The position numbers and the translations under genes were made by a program. A DNA stretch of 35,191 nt, from assembly GCA_944363045.1 (NCBI GenBank), contig CALVTT010000014.1:1-35191 (forward strand), written 5' to 3'. This document shows positions 14,073-23,655 of this stretch, piece after piece. A model generated the notes under the pieces. That model was given only the letters and a program-made list of their open reading frames with translations, made no database searches and was not told the origin of the DNA. The first letter of the stretch is position 1. Each line of letters opens with the position of its first letter. This DNA is from an uncultured Clostridia bacterium. Lineage in GTDB: Bacteria; Bacillota; Clostridia; Christensenellales; Borkfalkiaceae.

Positions 14073-16219
14073 ACGATCCTCTTAAAGAGCTTTTCAAGCT
14101 CTTTTTTGCTCACTTTAATGGCGGCGGGGCGGCCGTGCGGGCATTTTAAGCCCATGTCCCCCTTCATATCGGCAAGAAGCTGCCTGGCTTCCTCCGGCGT
14201 CAGCTTTTCCCCGCCCTTGACCGCCGCTTTGCACGCCATCGTCGCAAGTCTGTCGCGGGCGATGTCGACAAGGCGAATGGCGCGGAGAGATTCCATCGAG
14301 GAGAGCACTTCCTTGAAAAAGCGCTCTATGTCCATGCCGAAGAGGTCGAGGGGCACAGCGGAGACCTTGACGGAAGTGCCGCCGAATTCGTCTATCTCGA
14401 AGCCGAGGGCGCGCAAGGCCTCGAACTGCGAGGTGAGGAAGGCAAACTCCTGCGCGTTGACGCTTAAAATATAGGGCATGATCATGGGCTGGGAGAGCGG
14501 CTTTTGCGCCTCGCACTTTTTCTTCAGGCGCTCGTAGATGAGCCGCTCGTGCGCCGCGTGCTGATCGACGATATACACTTCCTCGCCGCGCTCAAAGAGC
14601 AGGTACGTCTGAAAGAGCACGCCCTGATAGGTGAGCGTCTGCGCATCGATCTTCTGCTGCGATGCCCTTTCGTCGCGCTCCAACAAAATGCGGCGGTTCT
14701 CCTCGAAGGCGTCCTCGGGAGCAGCCTCGGAGGAAGACGGGGCGCTTTTTTGGGGAGCGGCGGGCATGGGCGCGGGTGCGGGCGCGGGATAGGCGGAGGC
14801 GAAGGGCGAGCGCACCTCGAGGACATTCTTCTTTGGCTCCTCGAAGTAGTGAACGGGCTCGCGGCCCGCAAGGGGCGGGATCTCAAAGGCGAGCTCCTTC
14901 TTCGCCTCCTCCACCGTCATACGGGGAGGAGCGGGCTTTGCGGGCTGTTTGGCGGCGAAAGGCTCCTTGAAGGGTGGCGCCTTGAAGGGCGCAGCGACAG
15001 ACTTTGCAAGCTTAACCGGCTCCGAGACGGGCGCAGACGAAGGCTCCGAAGCGGGCGCGGAAGCGGGCTCCGAGACGGGCGGTTCCCCGCGGACGGGCGC
15101 GGGAGCGGGCTCCGAGACGGGCGCGGTCGGCTCCTGAAAGGGCGCGGAAGGAGCTTGGGGCGCCTCGGAGCGGGGCAGGACGCACTCCTTATTTTTGCCC
15201 ACGGTGGAGGCGATGTTGGGCACGATGTATTCGAGGGCCTGTGAGCTCCCGTCGAGCACCGCCGAGATGACGGAATAGACGGTGCCGTAGACGACACGGT
15301 TATCGGCAAAGCGCACGTCCGCCTTGTTGGGATGCACGTTGACGTCGACGACCTCGGGCGGCACCTCTAAAAACAGCACATAAAAGGGGTACTGCCGCTT
15401 CATGAGATAGCTCCCGTAGGCGTTGGTGACGGCGAGGGCGACCGTCTGGTTGACGATGTATCTGCCGTTCAGAAAGAGGCTCTGATAGCTTCTATTGGGC
15501 TTGTTGTAGGCGCGGTTGCCGATGTACCCCCAAAGGCGCATACCGTGCTTTTCGGCGCGGATGGAGATGCAGCTTGAAAGCGTGCCTGCCCCGTAGGCGA
15601 CGGCGAGCGCGCTCTCGAGCCCGTCGCCGAAGGAGCGGTAGCGCACCTTGCCGTTTACGGTGTAGGTGAAGGAAATTTCGGGGCGGGAAAGAAGGAAGCG
15701 CGCCATGATGGCGGTGATGTCCCCCTCCTCGCTCGCATCGCCCTTCATGAATTTGAGGCGGGCGGGCGTGTTGAAAAAGAGGTTTTCGACGGTGACGACG
15801 GTGCCCTCGGCGCCGCCCGCGGGGGCGATCTCGCCGAAGACGCCCCCCTCCACGGTGAGGGAATACGCCTCCCCGCCCTTGACGCGGGAGAGGATGGTCG
15901 TCCTGGAGACGGAGGCGACGGAAGCAACAGCCTCGCCGCGGAAGCCGAGCGTAAAGATGGCGGCAAGGTCCTCCGCCGAATGCAGCTTGGAGGTGGCGTG
16001 CGGCAGGAAGGCTGCCTTTAAGTCCTCTCTTGGGATGCCGCTGCCGTTATCCGTCACGCGGATGAGCTTCTTGCCGCCGCCCTCCACTTCAACGGAAATT
16101 TGTGTGGCGCCCGCGTCGATGGCGTTTTCGACGAGCTCCTTGACGACGGAGTAAGGGCGGTCGACGACCTCCCCCGCCGCGATGCGGTTGTAAACTTCGG
16201 GGGGCAGAATGTTGATCAT
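14069..16219 (-). CDS. mutL: DNA mismatch repair protein MutL
   Basis: MutL links MutS mismatch recognition to strand incision. The GHKL ATPase motifs are present: ENAIDAGAT, DNGSGI, HATSKL and GFRGEA in the first 110 residues. The C-terminal endonuclease motifs DQHAAHERLIYE (about 550), ACKAAVKGG and CPHGRP show a MutH-independent nicking MutL, as usual in Bacillota. Between about residues 340 and 480 lies a long Pro/Ala/Ser/Glu-rich linker with repeated SEP-A-PA-like words, which lengthens the protein to 716 residues. It overlaps mutS and miaA by four bases on each side. Confidence 0.97.
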   Translation of the reverse strand: MINILPPEVYNRIAAGEVVDRPYSVVKELVENAIDAGATQISVEVEGGGKKLIRVTDNGSGIPREDLKAAFLPHATSKLHSAEDLAAIFTLGFRGEAVASVASVSRTTILSRVKGGEAYSLTVEGGVFGEIAPAGGAEGTVVTVENLFFNTPARLKFMKGDASEEGDITAIMARFLLSRPEISFTYTVNGKVRYRSFGDGLESALAVAYGAGTLSSCISIRAEKHGMRLWGYIGNRAYNKPNRSYQSLFLNGRYIVNQTVALAVTNAYGSYLMKRQYPFYVLFLEVPPEVVDVNVHPNKADVRFADNRVVYGTVYSVISAVLDGSSQALEYIVPNIASTVGKNKECVLPRSEAPQAPSAPFQEPTAPVSEPAPAPVRGEPPVSEPASAPASEPSSAPVSEPVKLAKSVAAPFKAPPFKEPFAAKQPAKPAPPRMTVEEAKKELAFEIPPLAGREPVHYFEEPKKNVLEVRSPFASAYPAPAPAPMPAAPQKSAPSSSEAAPEDAFEENRRILLERDERASQQKIDAQTLTYQGVLFQTYLLFERGEEVYIVDQHAAHERLIYERLKKKCEAQKPLSQPMIMPYILSVNAQEFAFLTSQFEALRALGFEIDEFGGTSVKVSAVPLDLFGMDIERFFKEVLSSMESLRAIRLVDIARDRLATMACKAAVKGGEKLTPEEARQLLADMKGDMGLKCPHGRPAAIKVSKKELEKLFKRIV

Positions 16220-18798
16220 TTGTTCTCCTTCCAGCGCACGATGAGCTGAAATGCCGCCATGGGCGTGAGGGTGTTGATGTCGAGGGCGGCAAGCTCGGCA
16301 AGGACGGGGCTCTCGTTCTGCGCCTCGGAAAAGGCCTCTTCGGGCGCATCCTCCGCGGGCACGGCGTTCTGTGCCCCGCGCGCGAGATCGTTCTTTTCGA
16401 GCTTTTTTAAGATGCGCCCCGCGCGCGAGGTGACTTCCTGCGGCACGCCCGCGAGCGCGGCGACTTCCACGCCGAAGCTGCGCGACGCCCCGCCGCGCAC
16501 GATCTTGCGCAAAAAGACGATGGAGCCGTTGACTTCGCGGGCGTTTATCTTGTAGTTCTTGACCCCTTCGAGGCGGCCTTCGAGCTCGGTGAGTTCGTGA
16601 TAGTGCGTGGCAAACAGCGTTTTTGCCCGTATTTTATCGTTGAGATATTCGATGACCGCCCAGGCGATGGAGAGCCCGTCATAAGTGCTGGTGCCGCGGC
16701 CCACCTCGTCGAGGATGAGAAGGGAGCGGGAAGTTGCGTTGCGCAGGATGTTGGCGACTTCCGTCATTTCCACCATGAAGGTGGAGCGGTCTAAAATGAG
16801 ATTGTCGCTGGCGCCGATGCGCGTGAAGATGCGGTCGATGAGGGGGATGCGCGCCCGCTTTGCAGGCACGAAACAGCCGATGTGCGCCATGAGGGCGATG
16901 AGGGCGGTCTGGCGAAGGTAGGTGCTCTTGCCCGCCATGTTGGGGCCCGTGATGATCATCGTGCGCTCCTCTCCCCCGTCGAGATGGCAGTTATTGGGCA
17001 CGAAGCGGTCTTTGGAGAGGGCTTCGACGACGGGATGACGGCCGTCCTCTATTTCAAGGGCGCCCTCCTCTAATATCTCAGGGCGGCAGTACTTATTTTC
17101 TTTGGCGACGACGGCGAAGGCGAGGAAGCAGTCGAGCTGCGCAACGGCGGAGGCGAGCTGCTGGAAGACGGGGATATTCCCCGAGAGCACGGACAAAATT
17201 TCCTCAAAGAGCTGCTCTTCAAGGCGCCCCGCGCGCTCGTCGCTGCCCAAAATTTTGCTTTCGAGCTCTTTGAGCTCGTCTGTCGTATAGCGCTCGCCGT
17301 TTGTCAGCGTCTGGCGGCGCACATAGGAATAGGGCACCTTCTCCTTGAAGGAGTTGCTCACCTCGATATAGTAGCCGAAGACGCGGTTGAAGCCCACCTT
17401 TAGGGTGCGGATGCCCGTGCGCTCGCGCTCGCGCGCCTCGAGGGCGGCGATCATGGTGCGGCTCTCCGTTCTCACGTCGCGCAGTTCGTCGAGCGTCTTG
17501 TTGTAGCCGCGGCGGATGTAGCCCCCCTCCTTGCGGGTGGTGGCGTTCTCGGCAATGGCGCCGTCTAAAAGAGCGCAAATTTCGCGCGTGTCGGCAAGGT
17601 CGTTAGCGATGGCGCGGAGGGGCTGGGAGGAAAAGCCCGTCAGCTGCATCTTGAGAGAGGGAATGGCGGCGAGCGAACGGGAGAGGGCGATGCAGTCCTG
17701 CGGCTGCAAGTTGCCGTTGGAGATGCGGCCCGTGAGGCGCTCGATGTCGCGCATGCCGCCCAAGAGGTCGGAGATGCCCATGCGCACGACAGTCGCATTC
17801 GCGAGTTCCTCGACGGCGTCGAGGCGGCGGTCGATCTTCTCCTGATCGAGGAGAGGCGTGATGAGCATGGAGGCAAGCTTCCTCGCGCCCATGCCCGTGC
17901 GCGTCTTATCCAAGAGCCATAAGAGGGAGCCGTAGCGCTTGCCCTCGGCGTTATTTTTCAAAATTTCGAGGTTGCGGACGGCGACGGGGTCGAGGGTCAT
18001 ATAGCCCGCGCTCTCGGAAAGGGTGAGGCGGTTGATGTTGGAGAGGGCGTGCTTCTGCGTCTCGCGAAGATACTCAAGCAGCGCCCCCGCCGCGATGGCT
18101 GCCATCGGTTTGCCGTCGATGCCCAAAGCCTCCAAAGAGGCGGCATGGAGCTGCTCTTTGAGGTTTTTTTCGGCGGAGGCAGCCGCGAACGCCCAGGGGA
18201 GATAGCAGGAAAAGGCGGGCAGAAGATGGCGCTCCACTTCCGCCGTCTCCTTGACGTCGAGAAGGAGCTCGTCGTTGCAGATGATCTCGGCGACGGAGAG
18301 ATTGACAAGATGAGACAAAAGCGCATCCCTGTCCTCCTCGCAAGAGGCGCAGAATTCGCCCGTCGTGATGTCCGCCCAGGCGAGGGCGTACTGCCCCGAA
18401 CGCTTGAAGGCGCAGGCGATGTAGTTGTTCTTGCGCTCGTCCAAAAGGCCGTCCTCGATGAGGGTGCCCGCCGAGACGACGCGGATGACGTCCCTGTCTA
18501 CCATGCCGCGCCCCGCCTCCTTGGGGTCGGAGAGCTGTTCGCAGATGGCGACCTTCTCGCCCAGAGAGACGAGCTTGGAGATGTAAGTCTCCGCCGCGTG
18601 ATAGGGCACGCCGCACATGGGAGCGCGCTCCTCGAGGCCGCAGTCCCGCCCCGTGAGCGTGAGATCGAGGAGCTTGGAGACGCGCACGGCGTCGTCGAAG
18701 AACATCTCGTAAAAGTCGCCGAGACGGTAGAAGATGACGCAGTCCTTGTACTGCTCCTTGATCTTCAGATAGTGCTCCATCATGGGGGAGAGAGCCAT
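16216..18798 (-). CDS. mutS: DNA mismatch repair protein MutS
   Basis: MutS recognises mismatches and small loops. The mismatch-binding Phe-x-Glu occurs in RLGDFYEMFF near the N-terminus, and the ATPase has Walker A GPNMAGKST (about 617-625), LLILDEVGRGTST (Walker B and signature) and ATHYHEL. I chose the ATG at 18798 (MALSPMMEHY) because AGGAGG lies six bases upstream; the frame opens eight codons earlier without a site. The protein is then 860 residues, a usual size. Its TGA overlaps the mutL ATG. A dispersed 64-bp repeat lies between it and miaB. Confidence 0.97.
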   Translation of the reverse strand: MALSPMMEHYLKIKEQYKDCVIFYRLGDFYEMFFDDAVRVSKLLDLTLTGRDCGLEERAPMCGVPYHAAETYISKLVSLGEKVAICEQLSDPKEAGRGMVDRDVIRVVSAGTLIEDGLLDERKNNYIACAFKRSGQYALAWADITTGEFCASCEEDRDALLSHLVNLSVAEIICNDELLLDVKETAEVERHLLPAFSCYLPWAFAAASAEKNLKEQLHAASLEALGIDGKPMAAIAAGALLEYLRETQKHALSNINRLTLSESAGYMTLDPVAVRNLEILKNNAEGKRYGSLLWLLDKTRTGMGARKLASMLITPLLDQEKIDRRLDAVEELANATVVRMGISDLLGGMRDIERLTGRISNGNLQPQDCIALSRSLAAIPSLKMQLTGFSSQPLRAIANDLADTREICALLDGAIAENATTRKEGGYIRRGYNKTLDELRDVRTESRTMIAALEARERERTGIRTLKVGFNRVFGYYIEVSNSFKEKVPYSYVRRQTLTNGERYTTDELKELESKILGSDERAGRLEEQLFEEILSVLSGNIPVFQQLASAVAQLDCFLAFAVVAKENKYCRPEILEEGALEIEDGRHPVVEALSKDRFVPNNCHLDGGEERTMIITGPNMAGKSTYLRQTALIALMAHIGCFVPAKRARIPLIDRIFTRIGASDNLILDRSTFMVEMTEVANILRNATSRSLLILDEVGRGTSTYDGLSIAWAVIEYLNDKIRAKTLFATHYHELTELEGRLEGVKNYKINAREVNGSIVFLRKIVRGGASRSFGVEVAALAGVPQEVTSRAGRILKKLEKNDLARGAQNAVPAEDAPEEAFSEAQNESPVLAELAALDINTLTPMAAFQLIVRWKENK

Positions 18799-18864
18799 AG
18801 ATGACCTCCTGTGAAAATACAAATTGGGGAAACTAATTGAAAAAGAGATCCGAGCAAGACAAGG

Positions 18865-18928
18865 AGCGCGAGGAAAACTTGAAGGAGCTTACTAAAACGT
18901 AAGTGACTGAAAGTTGCCGAAGCGCGAC
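18865..18928. repeat. 64-bp dispersed intergenic repeat, copy 2
   Basis: Three substitutions by eye separate it from 7655-7718. It lies in the 154-base gap between miaB and mutS, which contains no gene. Both copies keep the CTTAC-taaaac-GTAAG hairpin. Confidence 0.88.
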
Positions 18929-18952
18929 ACCGTATTGCGACGGAGATATTTT

Positions 18953-20266
18953 TCAATCCAAAATACCGAACAGAGATATACCGTTTGCATGGTCGACGCG
19001 CAGATCCACAAACTCGCCGATCACGTTTTTCTCGCTTGCAAAGTAGCCCATGCGGCCCGCCTCGTTTCTTCCGAGATACAGCCCCTTCTTTTCGTCGTAG
19101 TCCTCGCACAAAATCTCTGTGACTTTGCCCACATATGCGAGCGATTTGAGCCGCGTGTTCTCGTTGACCGCCTCGACGAGGCGCATGATGCGCTCTTTGG
19201 AAACTTCCTCGGGGATGCGCCCCTCCATCTGAGCGGCTTTGGTGCCCGTGCGCGGGGAGTAGACAAAGGTGAAGGCGGAAGAAAAGTCCGCCTCCTTGAC
19301 GAGGGAGAGCGTCTTTTCAAAGTCCTCCTCCGTCTCCGTGGGGAAGCCGACGATGAGATCGGTGGTAACGGCGCAGTTCGGGATGAGCTCGCGCAGCATC
19401 GCTATCTCTTCGAGGTACTTTTCGCGCGTGTAGCGGCGGTTCATCAAAGAGAGGATGCGGTCGCTCCCCGCCTGCACGGGAAGATGAAGCAGATTGCAAA
19501 TTTTATCGTGCTTCTGCATGACGAGGGCGAGCTCTTTCGTAAAGTCCTTGGGGTGCGAAGTCATAAAGCGCAGGCGGAATTTGCCCTCGATTTGAGCGCA
19601 GCGGTCTAATAGCTCGGGGAAGGACATCCCGCCCTGCCCGTCACTGTTGTAGGAGTTGACGTTCTGGCCCAAAAGGGTAATTTCCTTATAGCCCTCTTTG
19701 ATAAGCCCCTCCACTTCCTTTAAGATGAGCTCCGCCCGGCGGGAGCGCTCGCGCCCGCGCACATAGGGCACGATGCAATAGGTGCAGAAGTTGTTGCAGC
19801 CGTAGGTGATATTCACCCAGGCGTTGGGATAGCTCGTGCGCACGGGGGTGATGCCGTCCTCCGTCTCTTGCCGCTCCTCGCGGACAGCAAGCTGCTTCTT
19901 GTGCTTTTCGCGCAAATTGTCGATGAGGGCGCCGAGCTCTATAACGTTGTGCGTGCCGAAGATGATGTCGATGAAGGGAAATTTTTGCTTTAACAGCTGC
20001 GCCTTGCCCTCCTCCTGCGCCATACAGCCGCCGACGGCGACGATGAGGCCCTTCTTGCGCTTTTTGAGCTTTTTTAAGTTGCCGATGTTGCCGAAGGCGT
20101 GGTTTTCGGCGTTTTCGCGGATGCAGCAGGTGTTGAAGACGATGATGTCCGCCTCCTCCACATCGGAAACGGGGGAAGTGTAGCCCTTCTCCTCTAAAAT
20201 GGCGGCGATCTTTTCCGATTCGTGGACGTTCATCTGGCAGCCGTAGGTGACGATATGGTAGTTCAA
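18953..20266 (-). CDS. miaB: tRNA-2-methylthio-N6-dimethylallyladenosine synthase
   Basis: MiaB is a radical-SAM methylthiotransferase acting on the MiaA product at A37. The N-terminal cluster cysteines are C10 (TYGCQMN), C47 (NTCCIRE) and C81 (GGCMAQ); the radical-SAM cluster is C157-x3-C161-x2-C164 (YGCNNFCTYC). A TRAM-like RNA-binding domain ends the protein. No ATG precedes the conserved TYGCQMN block at a suitable place. I therefore use TTG at 20266 (NYHIVTYGC after it), which overlaps the sirtuin stop as TTGA and has GGAGG about 13 bases upstream. This gives 437 residues, a normal length. Confidence 0.95.
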   Translation of the reverse strand: MNYHIVTYGCQMNVHESEKIAAILEEKGYTSPVSDVEEADIIVFNTCCIRENAENHAFGNIGNLKKLKKRKKGLIVAVGGCMAQEEGKAQLLKQKFPFIDIIFGTHNVIELGALIDNLREKHKKQLAVREERQETEDGITPVRTSYPNAWVNITYGCNNFCTYCIVPYVRGRERSRRAELILKEVEGLIKEGYKEITLLGQNVNSYNSDGQGGMSFPELLDRCAQIEGKFRLRFMTSHPKDFTKELALVMQKHDKICNLLHLPVQAGSDRILSLMNRRYTREKYLEEIAMLRELIPNCAVTTDLIVGFPTETEEDFEKTLSLVKEADFSSAFTFVYSPRTGTKAAQMEGRIPEEVSKERIMRLVEAVNENTRLKSLAYVGKVTEILCEDYDEKKGLYLGRNEAGRMGYFASEKNVIGEFVDLRVDHANGISLFGILD

Positions 20267-20967
20267 AGTGCGGATAAGACCTCCCCTACTTTTTGGTGGA
20301 TGACGAGCTCGGCGGCGCCGTCCCACGGGGTCGGGTCGCGGTTGATGAGGACGAGGTGCTCGCCCTCAAAGTACTGCAAAAAGCCCGCGGCGGGATAGAC
20401 AGTGAGCGAGGTGCCCGCGACGATGAGCAGATCGGCGGCGGAAATTGCACGGATGGCGCCGAGGATGGTCTTCTCCTCGAGCTGTTCGCCGTAGAGGACG
20501 ACGTCGGGCTTGATGAGCCCCCCGCAGGAACAGCGGGGCACGCCCGTGCTCTCCTTGATGTATTCTGCGGAATAGCTCTTTCCGCAGGAGAGGCAGTGAT
20601 TGCGGTAGACGCTGCCGTGCAGTTCAAAGACGCGCTTGGAGCCCGCCTTTTGATGAAGGCCGTCGATGTTCTGCGTGACGACGGCAAGCAATTTTCCCGC
20701 CCTCTCCCACTCGGCAAGTTTTTTGTGCGCCGCGTTGGGCTCGGCGTCTAAGGGGAGCATCTTATCGCGGTAGAAGCGGTAGAACTCCTCGGGATGGGCA
20801 TAGAAGTAGGTGTCGCTCAAAATGGTCTCGGGCGGCACGTCGTATTTTTGGTTATAAAGGCCGTCCTGCGAGCGGAAATCGGGGATGCCGCTCTCCGTGG
20901 AGACGCCCGCGCCGCCGAAGAAGACGATGCGCGAGCTCTTGTCGACAAGTTCTTTGAGTGTTGCCAT
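20263..20967 (-). CDS. cobB: NAD-dependent protein deacylase, sirtuin (SIR2/CobB family)
   Basis: Removes acyl groups from lysines using NAD+, giving nicotinamide and O-acyl-ADP-ribose. GAGVSTESGIPDFR (19-32) is the NAD motif, QNIDGLHQKAGS (99-110) and the catalytic H117 in ELHGSV follow, and four cysteines (125, 128, 146, 148) bind zinc. Of two close ATGs I prefer 20967, nine bases after AGGAGG; the ATG at 20973 is only three bases away from it. The protein has 234 residues and lacks any extra domain. It is the first gene of the miaB-mutS-mutL-miaA run, with a strong promoter. Confidence 0.93.
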   Translation of the reverse strand: MATLKELVDKSSRIVFFGGAGVSTESGIPDFRSQDGLYNQKYDVPPETILSDTYFYAHPEEFYRFYRDKMLPLDAEPNAAHKKLAEWERAGKLLAVVTQNIDGLHQKAGSKRVFELHGSVYRNHCLSCGKSYSAEYIKESTGVPRCSCGGLIKPDVVLYGEQLEEKTILGAIRAISAADLLIVAGTSLTVYPAAGFLQYFEGEHLVLINRDPTPWDGAAELVIHQKVGEVLSAL

Positions 20968-20990
20968 GGGCATTCTCCTCCTAATTAACA

Positions 20991-21019
20991 ATTATATCAC
21001 AAGACGCGCGATTTTTCAA
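20991..21019 (-). promoter_or_regulatory. Promoter of the sirtuin-miaB-mutSL operon
   Basis: On the minus strand TTGAAA (21014-21019), a 17-bp spacer and a perfect TATAAT (20991-20996) with an extended TG two bases before it. The transcript would start about 15 bases before the sirtuin ribosome site. Confidence 0.75.
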
Positions 21020-21073
21020 CCTGTGCCGCCGATCGCTTGCGATTTTTTTGCAAAAAAGCACATACTGCCGATA

Positions 21074-23233
21074 ATGAAACGTGTGGGGAAAATTTTACTC
21101 TTTTTGGGCGCGGCGCTGCTTATCGCCCTGGCGGCGTTCGTTCTCTTTGCCTTTCTTGCGACGGCGAACGTTAAGCTGGAGCCCGAAAAGCTGCATCTTT
21201 CGGGGGCGCAGATAGAGCTCTTGGACGCCCGCGGGGAGAGAATGCAAACGCCCGCGGCGCGCGTCTCCTTCGAGGCGCTCCCCTCCCATCTTCCCGCCGC
21301 CTTTGTCGCCGTCGAGGACAAGCGCTTCTTTGAACACGGGGGGCTGGACGTCCTCCGCATCGGCAAGGCGGCGCTCAAAAACATCATGAGCTTTTCCGCC
21401 CGCGAGGGGGCTTCGACCATCTCGCAGCAGCTCATCAAAAATACCCATTTGACGCACGAAAAGACGCTTGTGCGCAAGCTTAAAGAGTGGAAGCTCACTT
21501 TGCAGCTGGAAAAGCGGTACACGAAGGAGCAAATTTTGGAGCTATACCTTAATTCCATCTACTTCGGGCACAGCGCCTTCGGGGTGGACAGCGCGGCGCG
21601 CTATTACTTCGGCAAGGACCCTTCCGAGCTTGTGCCCGCCGAGAGCGCGCTGCTTTCCGCCCTCGTGCGCTCGCCCAACCGCTATTCCCCCTTCCGCGAC
21701 GAAAAGGCGTGCAAAAAGAGGAGAGATTTTGTGCTCTCCCTGATGCAGCAAGAGGGGTATCTCTCGGCGGCGGAGGCGGAGGAAGCGAAGAAAACGCCGC
21801 TGCCCGAGAGCCCGCACGAGACGAAAATTTCCGCTTACGCGGCGCTCGTCTTTGAGGAGCTTGCAGAGCTCTTTCCCGAGCTCACGGGCGGGGAGCTTAT
21901 CGTGGAGACCTACTTCGAGCCCGCCTTGCAGGAGGAGATGGAACGCTTTTCCCCCGAGACGGACTGCGTGCTCGCGGCGGCGAAAAAGGAGCGGCACGCG
22001 CTCATCGCCTATCATTCGACGTGCGGGGAGATACGAAGGAGCCCGGCTTCCCTCATCAAGCCGCTCGGGGTGTATGCGCCCGCCCTCGAGGAGGGCGTCC
22101 TCTCCCCCGCCACTCCCCTTTTGGACGAGCCCGTCTCCTTCGGGGGGTACTCTCCCAAGAACTACGACGGCAAGTGTTTGGGCTATGTGAGCGCGCGGGA
22201 GGCGCTTGCAAGAAGCCTCAATATCCCCGCCGTCAAGGTGATGAACAGCCTCTCGCCTCAAAAGTGCGCCGATCATTTAAGAAAAATGGGGCTGCCCGTC
22301 CTGCCCGAGGACGAAACGCTCCCCCTCGCCCTCGGCGGCATGAGGGAGGGCTTTACCATGCAGGAGCTGCTCTCCGCCTATCTGACGCTCGCAGACGGCG
22401 GGCTGTTTGCGCCCGCCCGCACCATTGCCCGCGTTTTGAGCGGCGAAAAAGTGCTCTATGAGCGGGCGGACAACAGGACGCGCGCCCTTTCCGAGGGCAC
22501 GGCGTATCTCCTTTCCGATATGCTGCACACGGCGGCGACGGAGGGAACGGCGAAGAAGCTGAAGGCGCTCCCCTACTTCGTGAGCGCCAAGACGGGCACG
22601 GGCGGCACGGAAAAGGGCAATACGGACGCCTATGCCGTGGGATACACCTCGGAGCACGCCCTCGGCGTGTGGATGGGAATGAGGGATAACTCCCCCATCG
22701 CCGCGACGGGCGGCGGCGAGCCCGCAAACGAGCTTTTGGCGCTCTTTGAGGCGCTCTACGGGGAACGGACGCCCGAAAAATTTGTGCGCCCCGAGAGCGT
22801 CGTTGAAGCGGCGCTCGACAGGGAAGAATATGAAAGAGCGCACAGGCTGGTGCTCTTTGACCCCAAGGGACCACAATATCTTGCCAAAAAGGAGCTCTTT
22901 TTGCGGCAGTTTTTGCCGCAGACGGTGAGCGATTCTTTTTCCCGCCCGCACATCGAGACACCGCATATCTCCTTAGAGAACGGCACGGTGTGCATCCGCC
23001 TTCCCTCTGCACCCTATTACGATTTAGAGGTGGTGCGCGAGGGGGGCGGTGAGAAAAGGACGGTCTATCGGGGCAAGTGGCGGGAGATCGTCTGCGACGG
23101 CAGTGTCCGGGCGGGCGTTTGCTATACCTATACCGTCATCCCTTCATTCGGGGGCGTGGAGGGAGAGCGGGTCGCGCTGCCCTCCGTCTGCCCCGAAGAA
23201 AAGGGCGCCCTGCCCGAAGATTGGTGGGAATGA
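21074..23233 (+). CDS. Bifunctional class A penicillin-binding protein
   Basis: A membrane-anchored peptidoglycan synthase. After a short cytoplasmic start there is one membrane span (about 6-32). The GT51 glycosyltransferase domain shows EDKRFFEHGG (E81 catalytic), GASTISQQLIKN and KRYTKEQILELYLN. The transpeptidase domain has SLIK (S326), SLN (381) and KTGTGG (506). A beta-rich tail (about 610-719) with fibronectin-III-like character ends the protein. At 719 residues it is a short PBP1a type. Homology begins just after the ATG at 21074. No ribosome site precedes it, and a CATACT box eight bases upstream could even make the mRNA leaderless. It is divergent from the sirtuin operon. Confidence 0.92.
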   Translation: MKRVGKILLFLGAALLIALAAFVLFAFLATANVKLEPEKLHLSGAQIELLDARGERMQTPAARVSFEALPSHLPAAFVAVEDKRFFEHGGLDVLRIGKAALKNIMSFSAREGASTISQQLIKNTHLTHEKTLVRKLKEWKLTLQLEKRYTKEQILELYLNSIYFGHSAFGVDSAARYYFGKDPSELVPAESALLSALVRSPNRYSPFRDEKACKKRRDFVLSLMQQEGYLSAAEAEEAKKTPLPESPHETKISAYAALVFEELAELFPELTGGELIVETYFEPALQEEMERFSPETDCVLAAAKKERHALIAYHSTCGEIRRSPASLIKPLGVYAPALEEGVLSPATPLLDEPVSFGGYSPKNYDGKCLGYVSAREALARSLNIPAVKVMNSLSPQKCADHLRKMGLPVLPEDETLPLALGGMREGFTMQELLSAYLTLADGGLFAPARTIARVLSGEKVLYERADNRTRALSEGTAYLLSDMLHTAATEGTAKKLKALPYFVSAKTGTGGTEKGNTDAYAVGYTSEHALGVWMGMRDNSPIAATGGGEPANELLALFEALYGERTPEKFVRPESVVEAALDREEYERAHRLVLFDPKGPQYLAKKELFLRQFLPQTVSDSFSRPHIETPHISLENGTVCIRLPSAPYYDLEVVREGGGEKRTVYRGKWREIVCDGSVRAGVCYTYTVIPSFGGVEGERVALPSVCPEEKGALPEDWWE

Positions 23234-23269
23234 GCGGAAAAAGGCAAGGAATACGATAAGGATGGTGAA

Positions 23270-23329
23270 CTCCTTCCGCCGCGCGGCCGCAAAGCGGTCG
23301 CGCGGCACCTCCCTCTCAGAGGGAGGCAA
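23270..23329. repeat. Inverted partial copy of the MITE-like element
   Basis: Its reverse complement begins CTTGCCTCCCTC, has a GAGGGAGGTG arm and ends GCGGAAGGAG, matching the first 50 bases of the direct copies downstream but with a different hairpin tip (CCGCGCGGCCGC-aaa-GCGGTCGCGCGG). It lies 36 bases after the penicillin-binding-protein stop. Confidence 0.75.
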
Positions 23330-23384
23330 GAAAAGGCGGGAAAAGGTGAGGCGCGCCGCCTTCCGAGGGGAAGCCTTTTAACTC

Positions 23385-23534
23385 CCTTGCCTCCCTCCAT
23401 GAGGGAGGTGGCACGGCGCAGCCGTGACGGAAGGAGTTATGGTGCACGCGCAGATCCAACTTTACAACCCTCCCGCCTCACTCCGTTCGGAAACCTCTCT
23501 GCGTTCGGCACCCTCCCTTACACAGGGAGGGCTT
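23385..23534. repeat. 150-bp hairpin-rich repeat, copy A
   Basis: Contains three hairpins in order: CCTCCCTC-cat-GAGGGAGG, CACGGC-gca-GCCGTG and CCCTCCCT-tacac-AGGGAGGG. Copy B at 23656-23805 is nearly identical. No gene lies within; a short open frame over it is repeat-derived. Confidence 0.88.
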
Positions 23535-23655
23535 AGGGAAAGAGCGCTTTCTCGCCCCTTACACAGGGAGGGCTGAAATGAGGAATTTACTCCCTCAGGC
23601 TCGCTTCGCTCGCCAGCTCCCTCGGGGAGGGAGCCAAGGGGAAGAACGTCAATTT
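23535..23655. repeat. Further hairpin-rich repeat sequence between copies A and B
   Basis: A second TTACACAGGGAGGGCT end (23559-23574) and a stretch ACTCCCTCAGGCTCGCTTCG...GCTCCCTCGGGGAGGGAGCC look like pieces of related short repeats. I see no coding sequence. Confidence 0.6.
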
